In this document: in pieces, positions 8,791 through 17,419 of the stretch
Layout: the number at the start of each line of letters is the position of its first letter
Numbering within the stretch: position 1 is the stretch's first letter
Assembly: GCA_030151245.1 (NCBI GenBank)
Contig: JASLEF010000068.1
Span: 1 to 37,185, forward strand
DNA length: 37,185 nucleotides
Direction: 5' to 3'
Origin: Ignatzschineria sp.
GTDB lineage: Bacteria; Pseudomonadota; Gammaproteobacteria; Cardiobacteriales; Wohlfahrtiimonadaceae
Made by a program: the position numbers and the translations under genes
The notes under the pieces: model-generated
What the model was told of the DNA's origin: nothing
What the model saw: only the letters and a program-made list of their open reading frames with translations
Database searches by the model: none

Positions 8791-9300
8791 ATGACAAAAA
8801 AAGCGACGATCTCTTTGATTCTTGCCATGGCAGATAATGGTACTATTGGTCATCATAATGCGCTTCCTTGGCATTTGCCCAACGATCTAAAATTCTTTAA
8901 AAATAGCACTCTCGGCAAACCTATCGTAATGGGACGTAAAACTTACGAATCTATCGGAAGACCACTACCTGGAAGAGATAATATCATTATTTCTCGCACA
9001 TTGAGTCAACACGAAATCCCTGGCTGTAAAGTATTTAATTCCTTACAAGATGCAATTGCTGATATTAATGCCCAAGGGGATCACTCTGAAATTATGATTA
9101 TGGGCGGTGCACAGATCTACCAAGCAGCCCTTCCTTTGATGGATCGGCTCTACTTAACACACGTGCATGCGGAAGTTCTCGGGGATACCAAAATGCCCGC
9201 ATTTGATTTTACCAATGCGAAACTGATATTTGAAGAAAAACACCAAAAAGATGAAAAAAATCATTATGATTATACCTTTGAGATTTGGGATTTCGATTAA
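8791..9300 (+). CDS. folA: Dihydrofolate reductase
   Basis: A 169-residue chromosomal-type dihydrofolate reductase, reducing dihydrofolate to tetrahydrofolate with NADPH. Family landmarks are intact: IGHHNALPWHLPNDLKFF near 20-37 (holding the catalytic acidic residue), GKPIVMGRKTYESIGRPLPGR (NADPH binding) and the IMGGAQIYQAAL block (glycine pair). Length is a little above E. coli FolA (159). The ATG has AGGA/TGGA upstream. It is transcribed divergently from pssA, with cysZ downstream on the same strand after 116 bases. Confidence 0.96.
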   Translation: MTKKATISLILAMADNGTIGHHNALPWHLPNDLKFFKNSTLGKPIVMGRKTYESIGRPLPGRDNIIISRTLSQHEIPGCKVFNSLQDAIADINAQGDHSEIMIMGGAQIYQAALPLMDRLYLTHVHAEVLGDTKMPAFDFTNAKLIFEEKHQKDEKNHYDYTFEIWDFD

Positions 9301-9416
9301 TCTCTCTAAAATTTAGAGGATTGGATCTTTCTCTAATCAGCAGCTTCATTAATTTATGACCTATTGTTGATCGTTTATTATTTCTAAACTACGCTCTAAA
9401 AAAGTGATGGCATCTT

Positions 9417-10172
9417 ATGAATCATTCTCACACTCGCACGCCTAAAAATGGACTTCAATATTTCCTTGAAGGATTCAATATTATGATGCGCCCTGGCTTA
9501 AAACGTTTTGTTTTTTTACCAATCATCGTCAATATCCTCGTGTTAGGGACGGCTTTTATCTGGCTTTTTTACCAAGTAGATGGCTGGGTTACTTATCTTT
9601 TAAGCTTCCTGCCTTCATGGTTACATTGGTTTAGTTTTTTACTAGGGCCTCTCATTCTCGCCTCAACCATCCTAATATTTGGCTATTTATTCAGCACGTT
9701 AGCCAATATTATTGCCGCACCTTTTAATGGATTTCTGGCAGAAAAAGTCGAAGAGGAACTCAGTGGCATTACGCCCCAAGAGACCCCTTGGAGTGACTTT
9801 GTCAAAGATATTCCGCGCATGATTAACCGAGAAATCATTCGCCTAATGTACTATCTGCCAAGAGTTCTTGTCTTAGTCGTCATCTCATTGATCCCTGTTA
9901 TTAACATTATCTCCCCTCTTTTATGGTTTTTATTCGGCTCATGGATGATGGTGATTCAATATTGTGACTACGCTTTTGATAACCATAAGATCTCTTTTCA
10001 TCAGATGAAAGAGACCTTAAAAAAAGACCTCTTTAGCAATATGCCTTTTGGCGCATTAGTCTCTTTCATAACAATGATCCCCATCGTGAATCTCTTTATC
10101 ATGCCGGCAGCCGTTTGTGGTGGCACTGCCATGTGGGTTGATCGCTATCGTCACCAATATCCTGACAAATAA
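9417..10172 (+). CDS. cysZ: CysZ-family sulfate transporter (EI24 domain)
   Basis: A 251-residue inner-membrane protein of the CysZ/EI24 family, a sulfate importer feeding cysteine synthesis. The N-terminal segment GLQYFLEGFNIMMRPGLKRFVFLP is characteristic of CysZ. Hydrophobic segments lie at about 30-55, 68-100, 150-185 and 210-235. The central AAPFNGFLAEKVEE and the FDNHKISF region also match CysZ. The ATG has a poor ribosome site. No other cys gene is adjacent. A strong terminator follows. Confidence 0.9.
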   Translation: MNHSHTRTPKNGLQYFLEGFNIMMRPGLKRFVFLPIIVNILVLGTAFIWLFYQVDGWVTYLLSFLPSWLHWFSFLLGPLILASTILIFGYLFSTLANIIAAPFNGFLAEKVEEELSGITPQETPWSDFVKDIPRMINREIIRLMYYLPRVLVLVVISLIPVINIISPLLWFLFGSWMMVIQYCDYAFDNHKISFHQMKETLKKDLFSNMPFGALVSFITMIPIVNLFIMPAAVCGGTAMWVDRYRHQYPDK

Positions 10173-10220
10173 TCACCATTCCAACCTTTTTCACACCCTC
10201 TGAAAGAATGGAATAGACAA

Positions 10221-10246
10221 AAAAGGAAGCTTTATAGCTTCCTTTT
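10221..10246 (+). terminator. Rho-independent terminator after cysZ
   Basis: An 11-bp perfect stem, AAAAGGAAGCT (10221-10231) with AGCTTCCTTTT (10236-10246), and a 4-base TTAT loop. It ends in TTTT and lies about 50 bases after the cysZ stop. Confidence 0.85.
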
Positions 10247-10376
10247 GAATCGTGTCACGCTAAGAGTGTTCGGGACAAATCACTGAAGAAATCAATCTAT
10301 CGAAATAAAGCTATTGAAATAGCAATATCACCTGTCTATAACTTGTGATTTCTAACATAACACTTCGATATATCCC

Positions 10377-11426
10377 CTACATTTCACCGCTCAATGTCAC
10401 TAAGATTTTCGATTGCGACTTATCATTCACAAGCGTTTCAAAGCCTTCCGTCACAATCTCGTCTAATCCGATTTTCTTCGTAATAATTGAAGTCACATCC
10501 AGTTGTCCTGAAGCCATCAATGCGATGGTCTCTCTAAAACTTGATGGTGAATACGCAATGGATGATGTCATTTTAACGCCCGTATTAATCAATTGCATCG
10601 GATGCCAAGTAATAGGATTAGCAAAGATTGAGACAATCACCACCATTCCTCGAGCTTTTGTCACATTAATGGATTGCACTACGGTCTGCTCAACCCCCGC
10701 AACTTCAAAGGTCACATCGGTGCCTCTTGGCACAATTTTACGAATCGCCGCCACAGGATCTTCTTTACCAGAGTTCACGATATCTGTTGCCCCAATGGCT
10801 TTTGCCATCTTCAAACGAGATTCTGATAGATCTAAAGCAATCACCTTTGTGGCTCCTGCTGCTTTAGCAGCAGCGATTGTCACAAGCCCAATAGGTCCTG
10901 CGCCAAAGACAGCAACAGTATCCCCAAAACGCATACCACTCTCTTTTACTGCTTGTACCGCTACTGCTGTAGGCTCAATTAATGCCGCAGTTTCCAGAGT
11001 CAATCCTTCTGGTAATAGATAAACTGCAGATTCAGGGACATTCACAAAATCTGCAAATCCGCCATCACAATGGAGTCCAATAAAACTAAAGCCATCATAA
11101 ATATCATCGTATTCGCTACGACGACCATGCGTTAAGGTGGGATTTACAGATACTCGATCTCCAACCTTCAGATTCGTCACTTGTCCACCTACCGCTTCCA
11201 CAATTCCTGAGAACTCATGCCCCATTGTGAGGGGGGCAATCCCCTTCGCTAAGAGATCCTCTTTCTCTGTGGGAATAAAGACAGGACCCTCCTCATACTC
11301 ATGAAGATCACTTCCACAAATGCCCGCCCAAGCCACTCGGATTGTCACTTCATGATCTTGTAAAGGCTTTAACTCGCGCTCAACAACACGAATATCTTCT
11401 CTACCATGCCAAACTGCTGCTTTCAT
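10377..11426 (-). CDS. bdhA: Zinc-dependent 2,3-butanediol dehydrogenase
   Basis: A 349-residue zinc-dependent medium-chain dehydrogenase, most like (R,R)-2,3-butanediol/acetoin dehydrogenase. The sequence opens MKAAVWHG..DIRV, then CGSDLHEYEEGPVFIP with zinc ligand Cys37, and MGHEFSG with His70-Glu71, as in Bacillus BdhA. The Rossmann motif GAGPIGLV follows in the middle of the chain, then IALDLSESRLKMAKAIGA. The enzyme interconverts acetoin and 2,3-butanediol with NAD(H). The related Tdh/sorbitol dehydrogenases are a less likely alternative, because the EYxxGPxFIP insert is a BdhA trait. The ATG is preceded by AGAGG. No acetoin-synthesis genes are adjacent. Confidence 0.87.
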   Translation of the reverse strand: MKAAVWHGREDIRVVERELKPLQDHEVTIRVAWAGICGSDLHEYEEGPVFIPTEKEDLLAKGIAPLTMGHEFSGIVEAVGGQVTNLKVGDRVSVNPTLTHGRRSEYDDIYDGFSFIGLHCDGGFADFVNVPESAVYLLPEGLTLETAALIEPTAVAVQAVKESGMRFGDTVAVFGAGPIGLVTIAAAKAAGATKVIALDLSESRLKMAKAIGATDIVNSGKEDPVAAIRKIVPRGTDVTFEVAGVEQTVVQSINVTKARGMVVIVSIFANPITWHPMQLINTGVKMTSSIAYSPSSFRETIALMASGQLDVTSIITKKIGLDEIVTEGFETLVNDKSQSKILVTLSGEM

Positions 11427-11618
11427 ACCTAAAACCTCTCTTATCTAAGATCCTAAAATATAACGTGATCTCACACGTCGGCAATATATCATTACCCCTC
11501 TCATGTGAGTAAAGCATTAAAAGATACATGCAATGAGTCGAGGCAATGGTAATCCCTATATCATTATTTATACTACTCATAAGGTGTCATGAAGACATAA
11601 TGAAGAGGTAATGACTTT

Positions 11619-11649
11619 CAAATTCCGTTTACTTACAAATTCCGTTTAC
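11619..11649. repeat. Tandem 14-bp direct repeat, 17-bp period
   Basis: CAAATTCCGTTTAC occurs at 11619-11632 and again at 11636-11649, an exact repeat offset by 17 bases. It sits between divergent bdhA and hpaC, about 190-210 bases from the bdhA start. Possible operator half-sites; function unknown. Confidence 0.7.
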
Positions 11650-11993
11650 CTACCTCTTATTTCTTGTTTTAAGAACATATCACTAAGAAGCATGATCACC
11701 CACTCAATGATAGGCTTACTCATTCTTACTATCCTACCATATTATTTCACTAAAAATCACCAATGATGCTCTTTAAGGCACTATTGATATTATATATATA
11801 ATCAATAATTCTCTTGCCTTGATTCTCCTTCAGCCTCACATGCATCAACCATCAAAGGGTTAAAAAACGACAATTCAGAGAAGTGTATTATCAATGAGGA
11901 GTCTCCCATCAGAAAATTAACCCAACTCTTTTTAATAACAAGAGAACGCCTTTCTTTCAAAATAGGAAAACATAAAAATAAACGCTTTATTTT

Positions 11994-12021
11994 TTGCAAA
12001 ACGTGCTTAAACAGCTAGAAT
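11994..12021 (+). promoter_or_regulatory. Predicted sigma-70 promoter of hpaC
   Basis: TTGCAA (11994-11999), a 16-base spacer, then TAGAAT (12016-12021). The inferred start of transcription is near 12028, leaving a short leader that contains the AAGGAG ribosome site. Confidence 0.5.
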
Positions 12022-12049
12022 CAGTTAGTCAAGTAAGGAGATCGCTTAA

Positions 12050-12565
12050 ATGGATGACATACATCAAGATATCAAGAAAATATTTAGAGATGCCATGGCA
12101 ACGCTAGGAGCAGGTGTCAATGTAATTACGACTAATGGTGCGGCTGGCAAATGCGGTTTAACAGCAACAGCGGTAGTATCTATTACCGATTCCCCTCCCA
12201 CCATGATGGTCTCCATTAATCGTAACAGCGCGACAAATGAAACATTCAAAGCAAACTCACGAATGGCGGTTAATATTTTAAACGCTGGTCAGCAACTGGC
12301 TGCAGAATACTTTGGGGGAATGCACCCTGTTAGCATGGAAGAGCGCTTTGCCAAGTTTAATTTTACCGAGGGGAAAGGCAAATTACCGATTCTTCAAGGG
12401 GCAATTGCAAATTTAGAGGGCTCCATTGTCGCCACGTATGAGGTGGGAACTCATACTCTCTTCATTGTAGAGCTCGATAGTATGGAGATATCTGACACTG
12501 GCGATGCCCTTGTCTATTTCAATCGAGAATTTCATCAATTACCAAGAGATAAAAAAGTGTCATAA
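12050..12565 (+). CDS. hpaC: HpaC-like NADH:flavin reductase
   Basis: A 171-residue flavin reductase of the HpaC/RutF family, supplying reduced flavin to a two-component monooxygenase. The N-terminal half matches E. coli HpaC closely: FRDAMATLGAGVNVITTNG, then CGLTATAVVSITDSPP, then INRNSATN, and later MEERF. HpaC partners HpaB in 4-hydroxyphenylacetate 3-hydroxylation, but no hpaB or other hpa gene lies in this window, so it may serve a distant oxygenase or be a general reductase. The ATG has AAGGAG nine bases upstream. Confidence 0.83.
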   Translation: MDDIHQDIKKIFRDAMATLGAGVNVITTNGAAGKCGLTATAVVSITDSPPTMMVSINRNSATNETFKANSRMAVNILNAGQQLAAEYFGGMHPVSMEERFAKFNFTEGKGKLPILQGAIANLEGSIVATYEVGTHTLFIVELDSMEISDTGDALVYFNREFHQLPRDKKVS

Positions 12566-12584
12566 AAGATGATTATGACACTTT
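12554..12584 (+). terminator. Terminator hairpin overlapping the hpaC stop
   Basis: AAAGTGTCATAA (12554-12565) pairs perfectly with TTATGACACTTT (12573-12584), with a 7-base loop. The stem includes the hpaC stop codon. The T-run is short (TTT), so termination strength is uncertain. Confidence 0.6.
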
Positions 12585-12686
12585 ACTCCCGATCATGACT
12601 TCGATATTTCCGGCGGGTGATCCTAGCAGATGGCTCATTCGCACTCTCAACATTTGCATGACTATTGGGAATGCTCTGAAAATCAT

Positions 12687-13673
12687 TTATTCAGTAATTT
12701 TTACAACAAATCTCCCACGAATATGGCCTGCCATCATCTTCTCAGCAGTAGAGATTACCTGATCAAAGTTGATAATCTGCACACTCTCAGCGATCTCCTG
12801 AGAAGAGATATTCTCACTTAATAGCTTCCATGCAGCCAAACGCTTCTCTCTTGGCGCCATCACGCTATCAACACCGGCAAGGGTAATATCTCGTAAAATA
12901 AAAGGAGCCATATTCCCGGGAAAATCCATTCCTCGAGCTAAACCACAAGCCGCAACAATGCCGCTATATTTCAACTGTGCGCAGATATTCGTTAGGGGGA
13001 TAGAGCCGAGCACATCAATGGCCGCTTGAAAACGGGATTTTTGCAACAATCCTCCCACTTCATAGAAGCTTGTGGCAGCTTCGATCCTTACTGCACCAAG
13101 TGCATTAAAGAAAGATTCCTCTGCAGCCTTAGCACTCAAGGCAACCACCTCAAAGCCGAGCTTAGATAATAACATGATCGCAATCATGCCCACGCCACCC
13201 GATGCACCAGAGACTAGGATCTCGCCACCATCAGTCGTAATCCCATGTTGTAAAAGACGATTCACACAAAGTGCTGCAGTGTAGCCCGCAGTCCCAAAGG
13301 CCATTACATCAAATGGCGTATAATTATTAGGGATTTTTAAAAGATGTTCTGCCGGTACATACGCTAATTCGGTTAAACCACCAAAATGATTTTCACTTAA
13401 ACCTAGTCCATTCATAAAAACAGCATCCCCTACTTTTAAAAGAGGGGAAGTAGTCTCAAGAACTTCTCCCGCAAAATCAATCCCTGGAATCATCGGAAAA
13501 CGACGCGCAATTTTTCCCTGATTAGTAATTGCTAAGGCATCTTTATAATTGAGCGTAGAATAATGGACTTTGACCAACGTATCTCCGCTCTCTTCCAATA
13601 AGTCAGATTTTGCAATCAATTGCTCCGTACAACTAAACTCCTGATCATTTTGTAAATAGAGTGCTTTAAACAT
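12687..13673 (-). CDS. acuI: AcuI/YhdH-type acryloyl-CoA reductase (NADPH)
   Basis: A 328-residue zinc-free medium-chain reductase of the YhdH/AcuI family, which reduces toxic acryloyl-CoA to propionyl-CoA with NADPH. It shows the family N-terminus (MFKALYLQND), NYKDALAIT, FPMIPGIDFAGEV, MNGLGLSENHFGGL, and the cofactor motif VSGASGGVGMIA near 154-165. An in-frame ATG lies ten codons upstream, but the ATG at 13673 has AGGAG and AGGG in front and gives the normal family N-terminus. It converges with hpaC, from which it is separated by the hpaC terminator hairpin. Substrate is assigned from family. Confidence 0.88.
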   Translation of the reverse strand: MFKALYLQNDQEFSCTEQLIAKSDLLEESGDTLVKVHYSTLNYKDALAITNQGKIARRFPMIPGIDFAGEVLETTSPLLKVGDAVFMNGLGLSENHFGGLTELAYVPAEHLLKIPNNYTPFDVMAFGTAGYTAALCVNRLLQHGITTDGGEILVSGASGGVGMIAIMLLSKLGFEVVALSAKAAEESFFNALGAVRIEAATSFYEVGGLLQKSRFQAAIDVLGSIPLTNICAQLKYSGIVAACGLARGMDFPGNMAPFILRDITLAGVDSVMAPREKRLAAWKLLSENISSQEIAESVQIINFDQVISTAEKMMAGHIRGRFVVKITE

Positions 13674-14259
13674 TATCCCTCTCCTAATATCATTCCAAGT
13701 CATTTAGAGTAACCTGATCCCCTTTTATTGTAAACGATATAAAGCCTCTCTCCTTCTTAGATTGTTGAGGCCCCTTATTATGAAAGGAAGAAATGATGGA
13801 GATCGTTGCAACCCTCTAACTACTGATCTCAATAGATAACAACAGCGATCTTCTTATAAATTTCAGACAAAAAAAAGCTGCTTTCAACATAAATGCCGAA
13901 ATCAGCTGTAATAACAAGCAATCTTTGATTTTGAGGGAATGGAGTACCGCTATATTTCTCAAAAAAAGTGCTTGCTGCTAGGGAATGAGTACAGTGTATC
14001 AAGCTCTTCCCTCTCTGCCTTGACATAAAACAGGTTTTGCATCTATTTTCATAAAATATTAAAAAACATTCTGTTTTTTATTCTAATACGCTCAAAATCC
14101 TAACATGACAAAAAAGATCAACTCTCAGATTGATCTTTCAAATAAATCATGAAAAATCTTAAAATAGCAAAAATCCTCTATCGTATGCTGTTACCCGTCA
14201 TATCGCCATTGCTCTCACTTGATCTCACATAAACCCACTTCTTGATCCTATTTCTCTCT
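13674..14259. other. Intergenic region between acuI and uvrD
   Basis: 586 bases without a convincing gene. It holds the acuI upstream region on the left and a terminator-like hairpin at 14113-14138 that probably ends uvrD. A 65-codon minus-strand frame (13829-14026) has no ribosome site or recognisable product. Confidence 0.5.
14113..14138 (-). terminator. Probable terminator downstream of uvrD
   Basis: AAAGATCAA (14113-14121) pairs with TTGATCTTT (14130-14138) around an 8-base loop. On the minus strand the stem runs into six T. It lies about 120 bases after the uvrD stop. Confidence 0.65.
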
Positions 14260-16512
14260 TTACATAATCGTCAGGTTTGCGTAGCTCAGTACTAACACTT
14301 TACGCCCTGATTTTGCAAACTCAACAATCACACGCGTGCTAGCGCCGACGCCTTCAAATCCTTGGATAACTCCCTCCCCAAACTTAGGATGCTCTACAAA
14401 TTGACCAATCTTGTAGCCATCTATATTATCTTCAAGTTTAGCGGTATTTCGTGTTCTTGCCGCCACAGACTGTGAACCATACCCTCCATAATGACGACCA
14501 TTAGCACCGTAATCTCCTAACGTTTGGCGAATTTCAACCGCAGGTCCAATTGCTTGAATTAGGTGTTGTGGGATATCTCTTAAAAAACGAGAGGGTGGCA
14601 TTCGAAGTGTTTTTCCATAAATCATCCGTTGCTCTGCCCCTAACATATAGAGGATTTTTTCGGCTCGAGTAATGCCGACATAAGCTAAACGACGCTCCTC
14701 TTCAATACGCCCGACTTCAGTAATTGCCGCATCACTTGGGAACATCCCATCTTCCATCCCCACTAAAAACACTATCGGAAACTCTAATCCTTTAGATGCA
14801 TGAAGCGTCATGAGTTGAATAGAATCTTCATCCGCTTCCGCCTGTGCATCACTTGAATCAAGTGAGGTTTGTCCCATAAAAGCATCTAATTGCTCATAAG
14901 TTGAAAGAGACTTTACATCCACTAACTCTTCAGTAAAAGCTAACTCAATCTGATCGCTCATCATGAAATACTCAGCCGCCGTAATAAGCTCATTGAGGTT
15001 ATCAATACGATCTTCCCCTCGATTTAATGGCTCTTTTTTATAGTGAGGTTTTAAACCACTGCTCTCAATCGCATACCCAAAGAACTCATCAAGCTTCATC
15101 ATCTTCACTTTTTGGCTCAGATCAATCATCTGCTCATAATAAGCTAATAGCACATTATGGGCTCTTGTAGAAAGCTGTTGGCTCTCTAGGAGTAAATGCA
15201 TCGAATCCCAAAGGGATAGACGGTTTTGTGCAGCATATTCTCGAATAGTTTCGATAGTTGCTTGTCCAATGCCTTTAGGCGGTGTCGTCATACTTCGCTC
15301 AAGTGATACATCATCTTGCGGATTTACCACCATACGTAAATAAGACATAATATCTTTGATCTCTGCCCGATCAAAGAATCGCAAGCCTCCATAGACACGA
15401 TAAGGAATCTGCCCTCGTAATAGCAGCTCTTCAAAGAGGCGAGATTGCGCATTAGAACGATATAAAATCGCTATATCTGATTTTTGATACCCTTCTTTAA
15501 GCTTCTCTTTAATCGTTTCTACTACAAAACGAGCCTCGTCATAACCATCTGTTCCGCGATAAGCAATAATCGGTTGATCTGACTCATTTTCAGTCCAAAG
15601 TTTTTTATCTAAACGGTCCGTATTTTTAGCAATAACATGATTTGCCGCTTCTAAGATCGCTTTCGTTGAACGATAATTTTGCTCGAGTCGTACCGTTGTG
15701 ACATCCTCAAAATGCTCATCGAAATGGAGAATATTTTCAATTTTCGCACCTCGCCAACCATAAATCGATTGGTCATCATCTCCTACAACAAATAGATTAT
15801 GATTTTTACCAGAAAGTAGCTGTAACCAGGCATATTGAACGCTATTGGTATCTTGAAACTCATCTACCAACACAAATTTAAAGCGCTCTTGATAATGCTT
15901 TAAAATTGCAGGACTCGTTCGAAGCATCTCCAAAGTTCGCAATAAAATCTCCGAAAAGTCCACTAACCCGGCTTGATCACATAGCGCTTGATAATCCTTA
16001 TAGAGCTGAATCAAATTATGGGTGAAGGCATCATTATAAGATTCTATATGCTGTGCTCGTCGCCCCTCTTCTTTATGTCCATTAATAAAAGAAGCGAGGA
16101 TTTTAGGTTGATAAAGCTTTTCGTCCAAATTTCGTGCTCGAATCACCCGACGACACAAACGTGTTTGATCATCACTATCTAAGATCTGAAAATTCTCTAC
16201 TAACCCAGCCTCTTTATAATGAGTACGAAGCATTCGATGACACAATGAATGGAATGTACCAATCCACATACCTCTAACAGAAAAGCGTAACGTATCCTCT
16301 AATCTTGTTCGCATTTCAAAAGCTGCTTTATTGGTAAATGTTACCGCTAAAATCCCATACGAATCAGATTGCTCTGTCTCAAGTAACCATGCAATCCGAG
16401 ATATTAGTACCCGCGTTTTACCTGAGCCGGCACCGGCTAATACGCGAACAGGACCGATTGGTGCGGTGACAGCTTCATATTGACTCTTGTTTAATTTTTC
16501 TAAATAACTCAT
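14260..16512 (-). CDS. uvrD: DNA helicase II (UvrD/Rep family)
   Basis: A 750-residue superfamily 1A 3'-5' DNA helicase. The Walker A motif AGAGSGKT (26-33), motif Ia TFTNKAA, motif II VDEFQD (216-221), motif III GDDDQSIYGWRGA, motif IV LEQNYRS and the C-terminal motifs LMTLHASKGLEF and VGITRAEK are all present. The last 50 residues form the Tudor-like domain (KIGQFVEHPKFGEGVIQGFEG) that in UvrD/PcrA contacts RNA polymerase. UvrD acts in nucleotide-excision and mismatch repair. Length and C-terminal domain favour UvrD over Rep. The ATG has only a weak ribosome site. Confidence 0.95.
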   Translation of the reverse strand: MSYLEKLNKSQYEAVTAPIGPVRVLAGAGSGKTRVLISRIAWLLETEQSDSYGILAVTFTNKAAFEMRTRLEDTLRFSVRGMWIGTFHSLCHRMLRTHYKEAGLVENFQILDSDDQTRLCRRVIRARNLDEKLYQPKILASFINGHKEEGRRAQHIESYNDAFTHNLIQLYKDYQALCDQAGLVDFSEILLRTLEMLRTSPAILKHYQERFKFVLVDEFQDTNSVQYAWLQLLSGKNHNLFVVGDDDQSIYGWRGAKIENILHFDEHFEDVTTVRLEQNYRSTKAILEAANHVIAKNTDRLDKKLWTENESDQPIIAYRGTDGYDEARFVVETIKEKLKEGYQKSDIAILYRSNAQSRLFEELLLRGQIPYRVYGGLRFFDRAEIKDIMSYLRMVVNPQDDVSLERSMTTPPKGIGQATIETIREYAAQNRLSLWDSMHLLLESQQLSTRAHNVLLAYYEQMIDLSQKVKMMKLDEFFGYAIESSGLKPHYKKEPLNRGEDRIDNLNELITAAEYFMMSDQIELAFTEELVDVKSLSTYEQLDAFMGQTSLDSSDAQAEADEDSIQLMTLHASKGLEFPIVFLVGMEDGMFPSDAAITEVGRIEEERRLAYVGITRAEKILYMLGAEQRMIYGKTLRMPPSRFLRDIPQHLIQAIGPAVEIRQTLGDYGANGRHYGGYGSQSVAARTRNTAKLEDNIDGYKIGQFVEHPKFGEGVIQGFEGVGASTRVIVEFAKSGRKVLVLSYANLTIM

Positions 16513-16682
16513 TTATCTTGCCGGAATTTTCTATCGTGATATAAAGATGTTGGAGGAGTTGATTCACAGATGTAATCACTCCAATATATAAAAAGAATGG
16601 GCATTTGCTATATGATTCTAAAATAACCCACTATAATAGATAGCGATTATACCTTTTATTGACTTGGAATGAGACAGGAAAA

Positions 16683-17189
16683 ATGATTGATACGAAAACA
16701 CCATCACGTGAATTGAGTATGACAGTTTTAATGACACCCGACATGGTTAACTTCTCGGGAAACATTCACGGAGGGAATATTCTTAAGTTGCTTGATCAAG
16801 TTGCATATGCATGTGCTAGCCAATATGCCGGTAGCTATGTGGTAACTCTGTCCGTAGATAAAGTCGTTTTTAAACAACCGATCTATGTGCAGGAGCTCGT
16901 CACATTCCATGCAAACGTCAACTATGTTGGTCGTACTTCAATGGAGATTGGGATTCGAGTAGAGGCGAAAAACATTAAAACTCGTGAAGTTCGCCATACT
17001 AATAGTTGCTACTTCACAATGGTTGCCATTAACGATAATGGTACTCCAACCGCAGTACCTAAACTTGAAATCCGCAATCGAACCGATCAACGTCGCTTTG
17101 ATAACGCAGTTCTTCGTTTAAACTCTCGTTTAGCGTTTGATAAAGCACAAATCAAAGATGAAGAAGAAGATAACGGTTTTAATCAATAA
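16683..17189 (+). CDS. Hotdog-fold acyl-CoA thioesterase
   Basis: A 168-residue acyl-CoA thioesterase of the hotdog superfamily (YciA/BACH/cytosolic thioesterase group), hydrolysing acyl-CoA to free acid and CoA. The signature NFSGNIHGGNILKLLDQVAYACAS holds the typical (N/G)xxHGG..L...D catalytic stretch. The second part, YVGRTSMEIGIRVEA, is also characteristic. An in-frame TTG lies eight codons upstream, but the ATG at 16683, preceded closely by AGGAA, gives the expected N-terminus. Substrate chain length cannot be deduced. It is divergent from uvrD and is followed by a strong terminator. Confidence 0.88.
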   Translation: MIDTKTPSRELSMTVLMTPDMVNFSGNIHGGNILKLLDQVAYACASQYAGSYVVTLSVDKVVFKQPIYVQELVTFHANVNYVGRTSMEIGIRVEAKNIKTREVRHTNSCYFTMVAINDNGTPTAVPKLEIRNRTDQRRFDNAVLRLNSRLAFDKAQIKDEEEDNGFNQ

Positions 17190-17217
17190 ACTCTCACTTT
17201 ATTCAAAACAGTGAATT

Positions 17218-17252
17218 AAAAGCCTTAGATATCGATAGTATCTAAGGCTTTT
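17218..17252 (+). terminator. Rho-independent terminator after the thioesterase gene
   Basis: A perfect 14-bp stem (17218-17231 with 17239-17252, core AGCCTTAGATA), a 7-base loop and a run of six T. It lies about 30 bases after the stop. Confidence 0.92.
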
Positions 17253-17276
17253 TTAATCAATACTGCTCAATAAAAG

Positions 17277-17294
17277 ATAAAACATACATGTTTT
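17277..17294. promoter_or_regulatory. 18-bp palindrome upstream of the metQ-like promoter
   Basis: TAAAACAT, a two-base centre, then ATGTTTTA form a perfect palindrome. It ends 11 bases before the predicted -35 of the metQ-like gene, where an activator or repressor could bind. No known consensus was recognised. Confidence 0.5.
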
Positions 17295-17305
17295 ATTAAA
17301 AAAAC

Positions 17306-17334
17306 TTGTCATTCTATTTCATTCAAGCTATTAC
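17306..17334 (+). promoter_or_regulatory. Predicted sigma-70 promoter of the metQ-like gene
   Basis: TTGTCA (17306-17311), a 17-base spacer, then TATTAC (17329-17334). The leader to the ATG at 17420 would be about 80 bases and contains a small direct repeat TTAATTCCTA (17365-17374 and 17376-17385). Confidence 0.45.
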
Positions 17335-17419
17335 TTATTAAAGAACTTCATGGAATTCAACAATTTAATTCCTACTTAATTCCTATTTCAATCCACCTCT
17401 TTAATAGACGAGTCCCCAG

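Larger units (their letters stand above)
11427..12049. other. Long intergenic region between bdhA and hpaC
   Basis: 623 bases with no convincing gene, separating divergent bdhA and hpaC. It contains a 14-bp direct repeat (11619-11649, listed separately), an alternating AT run near 11786-11800, and the hpaC promoter at its right end. A 65-codon minus-strand frame at 11802-11999 begins with TTG, lacks a ribosome site and is not credible. Confidence 0.6.

Noticed and set aside
11463..11478. CRP-like site ACGTG..CACGT upstream of bdhA
   Set aside because: The half-site spacing does not match the TGTGA-N6-TCACA consensus.
11802..11999. A 65-codon minus-strand frame
   Set aside because: It begins with TTG, has no ribosome site and no recognisable product, and lies opposite the hpaC promoter region.
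13829..14026. A 65-codon minus-strand frame between acuI and uvrD
   Set aside because: No ribosome site, no family resemblance, and composition like random AT-rich sequence.
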